A stretch of DNA of 64,000 nucleotides, from assembly GCF_014268275.3 (NCBI RefSeq), contig NZ_CP077084.1, forward strand, positions 2,356,001-2,420,000, read 5' to 3'. Position 1 is the stretch's first letter. Each line of letters starts with the position of its first letter. The notes beneath the pieces were generated by a model, which was not told the origin of the DNA, searched no databases, and was given only the letters and a program-made list of their open reading frames with translations. The DNA is from Pseudomonas tritici. GTDB taxonomy: Bacteria; Pseudomonadota; Gammaproteobacteria; Pseudomonadales; Pseudomonadaceae. The position numbers and the translations under genes are program-made. Of the stretch, positions 8,772-16,580 are shown piece after piece.

Positions 8772-9995
8772 GTGAATATACGTGGTTACGTAGAACGGCT
8801 TAAACGCAACAATCATTATTCAGAAGTGTGGTGGGATTCATCGCCTGCCGTGTACCTGCCTTATAAACAGCACTTGTTGGAAAAGTACCCGGCGGCGACG
8901 ACTTATATAGATGCGTTGATGCCGGATGATATCGCCCAGCCCAGAGGCTTGTGCAGTGTGACCACCAACCCGCGGTTGGTGACGGCCGTTATCCTCGAAA
9001 AGCGCGAGTATTGGTCATCGCGTTTCAACCTCGCGAGCCTGTCTCCCAGTGAGCTGCGCAAGCAGTTGTACAACGAAGTCATCCTCGAAGGCGCCGCGAC
9101 GCTCAAGCCGCTGTGGGTTCAATCGGCGCAGGTCGAGGGCTGGATTTCCGCCCAGGTCGACCCGGTGGATGTGCGCTGCACCGAGCGCATGACCGCCAGG
9201 GGCCTGGAACTGCATCGCCTCGCACCTAACGTGATGGTCAAGGTGCCGGGCAGCCTCGAAGGGATGGCGACTGTAGAACAGCTGGTCGCCCTGGGCGCGT
9301 CGGTGAATATCACCTTCTGCTTCACGGTGGCGCAGTTCCAGGCCGGTATCCAAGCCATCGAACGCGGCCTGGCGACTGCACGCCGCAACGGTATCGACAC
9401 CCGTCGCTGCAAGTACGTCATCACCTTCATGATTGGGCGTTTCGCCTGCCAACCTGAGTTCACGTTGCAGGCGGCGGAGCGTGGTCTGGTCTTGAGTGCC
9501 GAGGAACTGCGCTGGGCTGAATTGATGATCTACGAGCAGGTCCAGGCGCTGGTCGCGGCCTCGACCGTGCCGGTCAAAACCTTGCTTTCCAGTATAAAAA
9601 TCGACGTGGACGAGCGTGGCAACAAGCACTGCTGGCACTTGGAAAAGACCGGGCAGACGGCGACCTGCTACACGCTGACGCCGGAGGTGGTGGAGTTTCT
9701 GATCGAGCGCGAGAGCCATGGCAAGCCGGTGGTGCCTGCGGTGGAACCCCAGAAGCCGCCTGCGTCGACCTTCGCCAAGCTGATCCGCATCCCGTATTTC
9801 TACGAAGCCTATTTCATCGACAGCATCGAGCCGTACGACTTTGGCAACCACGAGGCGTTTATCAACGCCTGCAATGAAGCCAACAGCGCACACCGGCGCC
9901 TGGCGGACTACTGCGTGCGGCTCTGCCCGGTAACCAAACCCTTCAAGCGCGCGCTCAACGCGCTGCTGGCCGCCGAATTCGGGGTGATCGCATGA
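8772..9995 (+). CDS. transaldolase-like protein
   Basis: The GTG at 8772 is chosen because GGAGG precedes it at about 6 nt; it gives 407 residues. The barrel shows transaldolase features: GLCSVTTNPRLV (the TTNP motif), VMVKVPGSLEG with the likely Schiff-base lysine, and GASVNITFCFTVAQF. It is longer than TalC-type proteins (about 220) and even TalA/B (about 317), with roughly 90 extra C-terminal residues of no recognised domain. Neighbouring HAD phosphatase and dehydrogenase genes suggest that it builds or trims a sugar-phosphate skeleton for a specialised metabolite. A housekeeping pentose-phosphate role is unlikely given the setting. Confidence 0.8.
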   Translation: MNIRGYVERLKRNNHYSEVWWDSSPAVYLPYKQHLLEKYPAATTYIDALMPDDIAQPRGLCSVTTNPRLVTAVILEKREYWSSRFNLASLSPSELRKQLYNEVILEGAATLKPLWVQSAQVEGWISAQVDPVDVRCTERMTARGLELHRLAPNVMVKVPGSLEGMATVEQLVALGASVNITFCFTVAQFQAGIQAIERGLATARRNGIDTRRCKYVITFMIGRFACQPEFTLQAAERGLVLSAEELRWAELMIYEQVQALVAASTVPVKTLLSSIKIDVDERGNKHCWHLEKTGQTATCYTLTPEVVEFLIERESHGKPVVPAVEPQKPPASTFAKLIRIPYFYEAYFIDSIEPYDFGNHEAFINACNEANSAHRRLADYCVRLCPVTKPFKRALNALLAAEFGVIA

Positions 9996-10720
9996 ACCGG
10001 ATGATCGGGTTGTGGGCCCACCCACGTTCGCGCTCCACCGTATTGGAGCGCGTGTTTATCGAGCGGGGGGATTTCGAGGTCTTCCACGAGCCCTTTGCGC
10101 ATATGGCGTTTTCAGAGGACTCGGCGATCCCTTCGGATGAGTGGGATCACAGTTTGCCCACCACTTACCAGGGCATAAAAGAACACTTGGTCACGGCGCG
10201 CGAACGAACTAACGTTTTTCATAAAGATATGTGTTACCACTGTTTGGATGATTTGAAAGTTGATGTCGGCTTTCTGGCGCAACAGGATAATATCTTTCTT
10301 ATTCGCGAACCCGCCAGCAGCATTATTTCCCATCATCGAGTCCACCCCGATATGCCGTTGCAGGCCATCGGGCATAAAGCGCTGTACGACATATTCTGTG
10401 TGGTCACTAAACTCACAGGCCACGTTCCTTATGTCATTAATGCAGATGATTTGGCCGCCGAGCCGGAGCGGGTGATTCGCAAACTGTGTGATCACTTGGG
10501 TATTGAATTTCTGCCGCACGCAATGACCTGGAAACGCGAGTGTCCACAACAATGGAAAACCTGGCGGAGTTGGCATGTGGCTGCGGAAAATAGCGATCGC
10601 ATTGTTTCGCCGGATCATCACACTATCGATATCGAGGCTTTCGAACAGTACCCAAAGTTAAAGAAAATGTATGAATACCATCGGACTTTTTACGCGCGCA
10701 TGAATGAGTTTTGTCAATAA
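9992..10720 (+). CDS. PAPS-dependent sulfotransferase family protein
   Basis: The product has 242 residues. The 5'-phosphosulfate-binding loop is visible as AHPRSRSTVLERV (about residues 9-21), and FLIREPASSIISHH supplies the 3'-phosphate-binding region. The size fits small-molecule sulfotransferases. The start overlaps the preceding stop by 4 bp (ATGA). The acceptor is unknown; an APS kinase in the same operon would supply PAPS, which strongly supports a true sulfation step rather than a diverged nucleotide-binding protein. Confidence 0.85.
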   Translation: MNRMIGLWAHPRSRSTVLERVFIERGDFEVFHEPFAHMAFSEDSAIPSDEWDHSLPTTYQGIKEHLVTARERTNVFHKDMCYHCLDDLKVDVGFLAQQDNIFLIREPASSIISHHRVHPDMPLQAIGHKALYDIFCVVTKLTGHVPYVINADDLAAEPERVIRKLCDHLGIEFLPHAMTWKRECPQQWKTWRSWHVAAENSDRIVSPDHHTIDIEAFEQYPKLKKMYEYHRTFYARMNEFCQ

Positions 10721-10730
10721 GGATATTTGT

Positions 10731-11456
10731 ATGAAGAAGCTGATTATCACCGGAGCGGCCAACGGAATTGGTCGAGCGACTGTCGAGATGGCTATTCAAC
10801 AGGGTTACTTTGTTATCGGCGCCGACAAAGATGCCGGGGGGCTGAAAGTGTTGCAGGACCTTTACAGCGCGGACGTGTTTGAAGCACAGGTTGCCGACTT
10901 TTCTGATATGACCGTTATCAAAAGTTTTATCCCAACCCTGTATGAGCGCCACGCGACTGTTTATGGACTGGTCAATAACGCCGGCCTTTATCACGGCAAA
11001 AGTGTCTACGCCTATTCCGATGAGCAAATAGACGAGATCCTCAACGTCAACCTCAAGGCGCTGGTCTATCTCTCCAAAGACTTCGCCGAACGGGAAATGA
11101 AGCACGAGGCCCCGCGCAGCATCGTCAATATCGCCTCGGTGGCCGGTGAAGTCGGCAGCTGCGATGCCCTCTACGGTGCCACCAAGGCAGCGGTGATCGG
11201 CCTGACCAAGGCCAACGCCTGGAATTTCGCACCGTTTGTGCGGGTGAACGCGGTGTCCCCGGCGCTGATCCACGAAACCGCCATCTACGACACCATCCCT
11301 GAATACCGGCGTGCCGAGTACGCACGCCAGGAAGTCCTCAAGGACCCGATCCTGCCCAGCGGCGTTGCCGAGGTCATCATGCTGCTGGTTGGCGATGCAA
11401 TGCGCCACATCACCGGCAGGGTCATTCCGGTCGACAACGGAGCCTACCCACGATGA
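10731..11456 (+). CDS. short-chain dehydrogenase/reductase
   Basis: The product has 241 residues from the ATG at 10731, chosen for the AAGGAT just upstream. Motifs are TGAANGIGRA, VNNAGLYHG, Ser in NIASVAGE and YGATKAAV (Tyr-x3-Lys). It is a classical SDR acting with NAD(P). Inside this operon it could oxidise or reduce a hydroxyl or keto group of the intermediate. The stop overlaps the next start (ATGA). Confidence 0.85.
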   Translation: MKKLIITGAANGIGRATVEMAIQQGYFVIGADKDAGGLKVLQDLYSADVFEAQVADFSDMTVIKSFIPTLYERHATVYGLVNNAGLYHGKSVYAYSDEQIDEILNVNLKALVYLSKDFAEREMKHEAPRSIVNIASVAGEVGSCDALYGATKAAVIGLTKANAWNFAPFVRVNAVSPALIHETAIYDTIPEYRRAEYARQEVLKDPILPSGVAEVIMLLVGDAMRHITGRVIPVDNGAYPR

Positions 11457-12589
11457 GCCAGTCGATGCCCAGGAAAAAACTGCTGCTGGTCGGCGCCGGC
11501 AACCTGTGCCTGCAGATCCTCAAGATTCTCGGCCCCAAAAACGCTTTCGACTTTGTAGTACTGGGCCGCAATGAAGAGTCGACGATTCGGCTGTGTAACC
11601 TGGTAGAGCTGTCGTGTGCGCAATTAGGGCAATTCATTGCCATCAAGCCGGTGGTCGCCGACCTGACAGATATCGCGACAGTCGCGCAATTGCTGCGTGA
11701 AGAAGCGCCGGATATGCTGGTGAACTGCGCGTCGCTGCAGTCCTGGCGGGTTATTACCGGGTTGCCCAAGCTGTCGTTCGAGAAGCTTGACCAAGCTCAG
11801 TTCGGTCCCTGGCTGCCCATGCACCTGACGCTGATGCATTGCCTGATGCGAGCGGTAAAAGCCTCGGGCATCACCACTAAAACCGTTAATGCAGCGTTCC
11901 CCGATGCGGTCAATCCGATTCTGGCGCGCATTGGCCTGGCGCCGGATATCGGCGTGGGCAATGTGGCCAACCTGGTTCCCGCTGTGCGGTTTTCCATCGC
12001 CCGCTTGCTCGAATGCGCGCCCGCTGATGTGCAAGTGCAGCTGTATGCCCAGCATTACTTCAGCCACTACGTGCCGCGTGGTGGCTTGCCCCCGCGTGCC
12101 AGTTACCGGTTGTTGTATGAGGTGCGCGATCGGCCGGAGCTGGCTGGTCCGTCGGCCGAGGCGATTTTCTCTACGGTGAAATCCGAATTCCGTCGCCTGG
12201 GCGGGGTGGATGGGCAGTTCCTCACGGCATGTTCCGCCGTCACCGTCATCGAAGGGCTGTTCTCACCCACGCCGGTTGTGGTGCACGCACCAGGCCCCCT
12301 CGGGCTTCCGGGCGGTTACCCGGTGTTGCTGCACGAGGGGCGGATCGAGGTGCAGTTCTCCGAGGCTTGTCCAAAGGACGAAGCGGTGCGCATCAACACC
12401 ATTTGCCAGAGCCAGGATGGCATTGACGAAATCCATTGTGACGGCTCAGTCAGCTACAACCCCCAGTGCATGGCCGTCATGCAATCGATGCTGGGGTATT
12501 CCAAGAACACCATGTCTATCGAGCAGTCCGCCGAGTTCGCCCTCGAGTTGGCGAGCAAGTACCTGTCCTTCAAGAATTCAACCTGGTAG
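11453..12589 (+). CDS. saccharopine-dehydrogenase-like NAD(P)-binding protein
   Basis: The product has 378 residues. An N-terminal Rossmann fold starts at LLLVGAGNLCLQIL (about 10-23) and continues with a beta strand reading FDFVVLGRN; the MLVNCAS segment is typical of saccharopine dehydrogenase/homospermidine-synthase-like proteins. The C-terminal two thirds match no family I recognise. Such folds reduce imines or act on amino-acid-like substrates, so this gene points to a nitrogen-containing product. It is coupled to the SDR by a 4-bp overlap and lies 7 bp before the methyltransferase. Confidence 0.65.
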   Translation: MSQSMPRKKLLLVGAGNLCLQILKILGPKNAFDFVVLGRNEESTIRLCNLVELSCAQLGQFIAIKPVVADLTDIATVAQLLREEAPDMLVNCASLQSWRVITGLPKLSFEKLDQAQFGPWLPMHLTLMHCLMRAVKASGITTKTVNAAFPDAVNPILARIGLAPDIGVGNVANLVPAVRFSIARLLECAPADVQVQLYAQHYFSHYVPRGGLPPRASYRLLYEVRDRPELAGPSAEAIFSTVKSEFRRLGGVDGQFLTACSAVTVIEGLFSPTPVVVHAPGPLGLPGGYPVLLHEGRIEVQFSEACPKDEAVRINTICQSQDGIDEIHCDGSVSYNPQCMAVMQSMLGYSKNTMSIEQSAEFALELASKYLSFKNSTW

Positions 12590-12596
12590 GTGTGTG

Positions 12597-13367
12597 ATGA
12601 ATCAGATTTCCGAGCGCAAGCACAACGAAGTTGCCAGTTATTCCACGCAGTACTCGGCGGATTTCGTCGAGCGTTGGGATGAGTTGATCGACTGGGAAAA
12701 ACGCAAGGCAGGGGAGGGCGGGTTCTTTGAAAACCTGCTGCACAAGCACGGCGTGCGCTCGGTCATAGACGTATCGACGGGCAGTGGTTTTCATGCGGTG
12801 CAGCTCAAGCAGGCGGGCTTTGATGTGGTCGCCACGGATGGCAGCAGCACGATGTTGACCAAGGCGCGGGCGAACTTTCGCAAACACGGGCTGGACATTG
12901 AGTCCAATTACCGCGACTGGCACTCACTGGACCCGCAGGAGCTGGGCCAATTCGACGCCGTGGTGTGCCTGGGCAGTTCGCTGTGCCATGTGTTCGCCGC
13001 TCACGACCGATTGAGCGTGTTGGCGAAGTTCAGGGCATTGCTCAAGCCGGGTGGCCTGTTGATTGTGGACCAGCGTAATTTCCTGGCTATTCGCGCAGGT
13101 AATTTCAAGGCCAGCGGCAATTATTATTACTGCGGTACAAACGCATCCGTGAGCTTGGGGCAGGTCGATGAGCACCTGTGTGAGTTCATCTACAACTTTG
13201 ATAACAAAGAACGCTACACGTTGAAGGTTTACCCGTTGTTGCCGGGCGAGTTGGCCACTGAAATGCTGGCTTCCGGGTTTCGCGCCCATGAGAGCTACGG
13301 TGATTTCAAGTCTGTCTACGACATGATGAATTGCGATTTCGTCATCCACACCGCGGGCGCTGAATGA
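12597..13367 (+). CDS. class I SAM methyltransferase, glycine/sarcosine N-methyltransferase-like
   Basis: The ATG at 12597 follows the previous stop by 7 bp and gives 256 residues. SAM motif I is VIDVSTGSGFHAVQL (about 55-69), with ATDGSSTM after it as motif II. The WDELIDWEKR start and the LIVDQRNF block resemble glycine/sarcosine N-methyltransferases that make betaine or sarcosine. I infer N-methylation of an amine in the pathway product. O-methylation cannot be excluded. The frame is open further upstream, but that part overlaps the preceding gene and has no ribosome-binding site. Confidence 0.75.
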   Translation: MNQISERKHNEVASYSTQYSADFVERWDELIDWEKRKAGEGGFFENLLHKHGVRSVIDVSTGSGFHAVQLKQAGFDVVATDGSSTMLTKARANFRKHGLDIESNYRDWHSLDPQELGQFDAVVCLGSSLCHVFAAHDRLSVLAKFRALLKPGGLLIVDQRNFLAIRAGNFKASGNYYYCGTNASVSLGQVDEHLCEFIYNFDNKERYTLKVYPLLPGELATEMLASGFRAHESYGDFKSVYDMMNCDFVIHTAGAE

Positions 13368-13377
13368 GAGGTCGATG

Positions 13378-14607
13378 ATGAGCACACTGGTTCAGAGCAA
13401 TACCCGCCCCTTGGACAGCGTCGTATTGGCGGTCGTCCTCACTGGCTTCGTGGCCAGCACCTACGGGTTTGGTGTCTACCTGTTCGCCAACCTCGTGGTG
13501 GACATGCGCCGCGACATCGGCTTCGACTACACCACGGTGGGCTTGATCACCGGCGGCGCGCAGATCGGATTCCTGCTGTTCTCGTCGGTGACAAGCGTAA
13601 TCAGCCGGTTTTTCGAGGGCTGGAAAATCAGCCTGGTGTCCACGGTGATGACCTCCCTGGCGCTGCTGGGCCTGAGTATCAGTGACAGTATCTGGTTGTC
13701 GGGCGCTCTTTTGATCCTGCTCGGTGGCTGTTCCGCCTCGGTGTACATCCCGTTGGCGGAAATCGTCACCAAGGGTTTCAGCCCGGGTAATCGCTCCCGG
13801 GTCATGGGGCTGATTTCCAGTGGCACCAGCTACGGCGTGTTTATCAATGGCTTGCTGGTGTCGTTCCTGACATTGAATGGCGGCTGGCGCTCGATCTGGC
13901 TTACCGCAGGCCTGATATCGGTTGTGCTGTGCGTGGTGGCGTGGTTTCTGTTGCGCACCCTGGCCACGAGCCGGGACACCGGATTTTCCGGGGAGCGCGC
14001 CGCTGCATTTGACAGTCAACGACCCTGGCTCAGCCGTTCGTTGTACCTGACGTGGGCCATCGCCTTTCTCAATGGCATGGCACTGCTGCCGTTCCAGACG
14101 TACCTCGCGCCGTTCCTGCGTGATGAATTGGGCGTGTCGGTACAAGACGCCGGGTTTATCTGGACCACCATCGGTGCCGTGGGCATGGCGTCGGGCTTTC
14201 TGGTGGGGTGGATTGCCGACAAGGTCGGTGTGCGGGCGTCGCTGGCGATGTGTTTTCTCAGTGCCGGGCTGGCCGCCACCCTGGTGTTCAGTTTCAACAG
14301 CCTCCCGCTGTTCTACCTGGCGGCGTTTCTGTTTGCACTGGCGTTTTACCCCATCTTCGGGTTGGTCCCCAGTTACATCGGGCAAATCGTGCCGGTCAAC
14401 CGGTTGACCCAGGCCTTTGGCATCGCCAACGTTCTGATCGGCTTGGGTGGGGTGTGCGGCAACTTCCTGGGCGGCTTTTCCAAGGACCTGACCGGGTCGT
14501 TCTCGACGGTCTACTGGGTGGTTGCGCTGTTGCTGTTCGTGCAATGCGTGATGGTGTTCATGTTGGGTAAACAGCCTGTTTCGGTCGAGGAGGGCGAGCA
14601 GTCATGA
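13378..14607 (+). CDS. MFS transporter, probable product exporter
   Basis: The product has about 409 residues in twelve hydrophobic segments (for example VVLAVVLTGFVASTYGFGVY and VLCVVAWFLLRTLA). ATG codons occur at 13375 and 13378; the second is 6 nt from AGAGG and is preferred. Its position between the methyltransferase and APS kinase genes, with an overlap into the latter, argues that it moves the pathway product or precursor. It resembles YbfB/oxalate-formate-type MFS proteins only in general pattern; the substrate is unknown. Confidence 0.85.
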   Translation: MSTLVQSNTRPLDSVVLAVVLTGFVASTYGFGVYLFANLVVDMRRDIGFDYTTVGLITGGAQIGFLLFSSVTSVISRFFEGWKISLVSTVMTSLALLGLSISDSIWLSGALLILLGGCSASVYIPLAEIVTKGFSPGNRSRVMGLISSGTSYGVFINGLLVSFLTLNGGWRSIWLTAGLISVVLCVVAWFLLRTLATSRDTGFSGERAAAFDSQRPWLSRSLYLTWAIAFLNGMALLPFQTYLAPFLRDELGVSVQDAGFIWTTIGAVGMASGFLVGWIADKVGVRASLAMCFLSAGLAATLVFSFNSLPLFYLAAFLFALAFYPIFGLVPSYIGQIVPVNRLTQAFGIANVLIGLGGVCGNFLGGFSKDLTGSFSTVYWVVALLLFVQCVMVFMLGKQPVSVEEGEQS

Positions 14608-15218
14608 GTTATTTTCCAAACAGTCAAAACCAGAATCTGCATGCGTTTGCGTTCAGCCACCGGCGCGCCGAACACGTGCGGATGAACCACAAGCCTGCCG
14701 TCATCTGGATGACCGGTATCTCTGCTTCCGGCAAGTCGACCATCGCTGATGCGTTGGACATTGCCCTGCAGGAACAGGGGCGGATCACGGCCATTATTGA
14801 CGGCGACTCGGTACGTGGTGGGCTGTGCCGGGACTTGGGTTTTACCGACAGCGACCGCGATGAGAATATCCGCCGGGTCGCCGAGGTCGCGCGGCTGATG
14901 CTCGACGCGGGGCTGATGGTGATTGTCGCGCTGATTTCACCCTCGTCGGCCAGCCGGCACTACGCGCGCTCGATTATCGGCAATGAGTACTTCGTGGAAG
15001 TGCATGTGGACGCGCCGCTGGAAACCGCCGAACAGCGTGATCCTAAAGGCCTGTATAAAAAGGCCCGCGCGGGGTTGATCAAGAACTTCACCGGTATTGA
15101 CTCCAATTATGACGTGCCGGTGTTTCCGGAAGTGCACTTGAACACCCAGGCGCTTTCCGTGGCGCAGTCTGTGGCGGCTATCCTTGATTGGGTGGCGCAT
15201 AACGACAAGCGCACCTAG
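14604..15218 (+). CDS. cysC: adenylylsulfate (APS) kinase
   Basis: The product has 204 residues. It carries a P-loop GISASGKST (the usual family form is GLSGSGKST), IDGDSVRGGL, DLGFTDSDRDENIRRVAEVA and ALISPSS, all in CysC order, plus FTGIDSNYDVP near the end. The reaction is APS + ATP to PAPS + ADP. It is a stand-alone kinase, not a CysN-CysC fusion, and is the last gene of the operon, overlapping the MFS stop by 4 bp. Its likely job is local PAPS supply for the sulfotransferase five genes upstream. An N-terminal extension of about 25 residues is unusual; an internal ATG at residue 27 is an alternative start. Confidence 0.9.
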   Translation: MSYFPNSQNQNLHAFAFSHRRAEHVRMNHKPAVIWMTGISASGKSTIADALDIALQEQGRITAIIDGDSVRGGLCRDLGFTDSDRDENIRRVAEVARLMLDAGLMVIVALISPSSASRHYARSIIGNEYFVEVHVDAPLETAEQRDPKGLYKKARAGLIKNFTGIDSNYDVPVFPEVHLNTQALSVAQSVAAILDWVAHNDKRT

Positions 15219-15325
15219 CCGTCTGTCTTTGCGTCGGGTTTGCGCCGGGATCGCAATGTCTGCCATTCGAAAAAACAAGGTAATCTGCGCCATCGCAAGG
15301 AGAATGCGTTTTTTCGGGAGCAGGC

Positions 15326-15970
15326 ATGACACATTTTACGGGCACTGCAAAATCGATCCGTCTGATTGGTGGGGCTCGGGTATTGGACTTTATCAATACC
15401 ACCAATGGTCGTCGTCCCGGCACCGGACTCAAGGTCCTGGAAGAGCGACTCACGAGCTTTCAGTTCTTCTTTGAATGGGCATTCCATGCGTCGTTGATCT
15501 CGGCCCAGGAGTTTGCGGACTACAAGCCGATGGTGCTTGGGTCATCGATCGCCTACCAACCGGACCTGGACGCCGTTATCGCATTCAGGGAGTGCCTGTA
15601 CGAGGTGTTCTATCCGTTGTCGTTGCGCGGCGCTGCACCCGATGAGGCGTTGCAGCAGATTAACCAAACGTTCCAGCACGGTGTTGCACGGCGCGTGCTG
15701 CGTACTGTCGACGGCAAGCCTACCTGGGAGTGGAAGCCTTGCAGTACGGCACAGGAACTGACGGCCACGGTGCTGGGGCGCCTGGCGATAGACGCCACGC
15801 AATTGCTGGTATCGGGTGATTTGCAGGCGTTGCGCAGTTGCACCTCGACTGACTGCGATTGGGTGTTTCTGGACATCTCCAAGAACAAACAGCGCAAATG
15901 GTGCCAGATGAGCGTGTGCGGCAGCCGCGAAAAACTCAGCCGACTCAAGCAGGTTGGCGGCGCGCAGTAG
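15326..15970 (+). CDS. ABATE-domain / CGNR zinc-finger transcriptional regulator
   Basis: The product has 214 residues, with GGAG 5 nt before the ATG. The N-terminal region (GGARVLDFINTT) is the ABATE domain; the C-terminus has the zinc ribbon CTSTDCDWVFLD...RKWCQMSVCGSREK, the CGNR motif here reading CGSR. Proteins of this kind are putative DNA-binding regulators, often stress-linked. It lies 107 bp after cysC on the same strand, so it may control the sulfation operon, but could also be an independent gene. Confidence 0.8.
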   Translation: MTHFTGTAKSIRLIGGARVLDFINTTNGRRPGTGLKVLEERLTSFQFFFEWAFHASLISAQEFADYKPMVLGSSIAYQPDLDAVIAFRECLYEVFYPLSLRGAAPDEALQQINQTFQHGVARRVLRTVDGKPTWEWKPCSTAQELTATVLGRLAIDATQLLVSGDLQALRSCTSTDCDWVFLDISKNKQRKWCQMSVCGSREKLSRLKQVGGAQ

Positions 15971-16007
15971 TTTCGAGGTCATACGGCGGGTAGCAATTGC
16001 TCCACTT

Positions 16008-16026
16008 AATAGGAAGCATTACTATT
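16008..16026. promoter_or_regulatory. possible Fur box upstream of fecI
   Basis: A 19-bp partial palindrome with AATAG and CTATT ends matches the 19-bp Fur consensus at about 10 positions and lies 29 bp before fecI. Fur control of fecI-type sigma genes is established in enterics and pseudomonads; this site itself is an inference. Confidence 0.4.
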
Positions 16027-16054
16027 CACGCCCCGCCTCACCAGTGCACCCGCA

Positions 16055-16555
16055 ATGATCCCTCAGCCGCCCCGCAGAACAGGCTTTTTCGAACACTACG
16101 AAGAGTTGATCGGGACCTGGACGCGCCGCCTGAGAAACCGTCAGCAGGCCGAAGACCTGGCCCATGACACCTTTGTGCGGGTCCTTGAATCAACCGCCTC
16201 CGAGGTTGCGCAACCGCGCGCCTACCTGCATCAAACTGCGCGCAATATCGCCGTGGACGCCTATCGACGCGAAGACCGTCGCGAGGCCCTCACGCTGCAA
16301 GCCTGTGATCAGCGTTCGCCGCACAGTGACGACCCGGAGCATTTCATGCACGCGATCCAGTTGGCGGACTCTATCGAGCGGGCCCTGGCGGAGCTGCCGC
16401 TCAACTGCCGCCGAATTTTTATCTGGCAGAAAATCGAGGGCCTGACTCAACAGGAAATCGCCGAACGCCTGGGGCTGTCTAAAAACATGGTGGAAAAGTA
16501 TATGATCCGCACCCTGCGGCATTTGCGCGACCGCCTGGACGCGATGGCGCCATGA
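16055..16555 (+). CDS. fecI: ECF sigma factor, FecI type
   Basis: The product has 166 residues, with sigma region 2 (RNRQQAEDLAHDTFVRVLE) and region 4 (LTQQEIAERLGLSKNMVEKYM) as the helix-turn-helix. It lies 25 bp before fecR, the standard fecIRA arrangement. It would direct RNA polymerase to the fecA promoter when FecA signals ferric citrate binding through FecR. Confidence 0.92.
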   Translation: MIPQPPRRTGFFEHYEELIGTWTRRLRNRQQAEDLAHDTFVRVLESTASEVAQPRAYLHQTARNIAVDAYRREDRREALTLQACDQRSPHSDDPEHFMHAIQLADSIERALAELPLNCRRIFIWQKIEGLTQQEIAERLGLSKNMVEKYMIRTLRHLRDRLDAMAP

Positions 16556-16580
16556 CCGCCCGTTTGAAACAGGATCTTCC

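Noticed and set aside
13342..14544. Minus-strand frame of 400 codons opposite the MFS gene
   Set aside because: Composition is rich in Gln, His and Arg as expected from antisense of a membrane protein; no domain.
8042..15218. Reading the sulfation cluster as a sulfoquinovose-degradation operon
   Set aside because: A transaldolase occurs in one sulfoquinovose pathway, but here there is no sulfoquinovosidase, isomerase or sulfolactaldehyde enzyme, and sulfotransferase plus APS kinase point to sulfate-ester formation.
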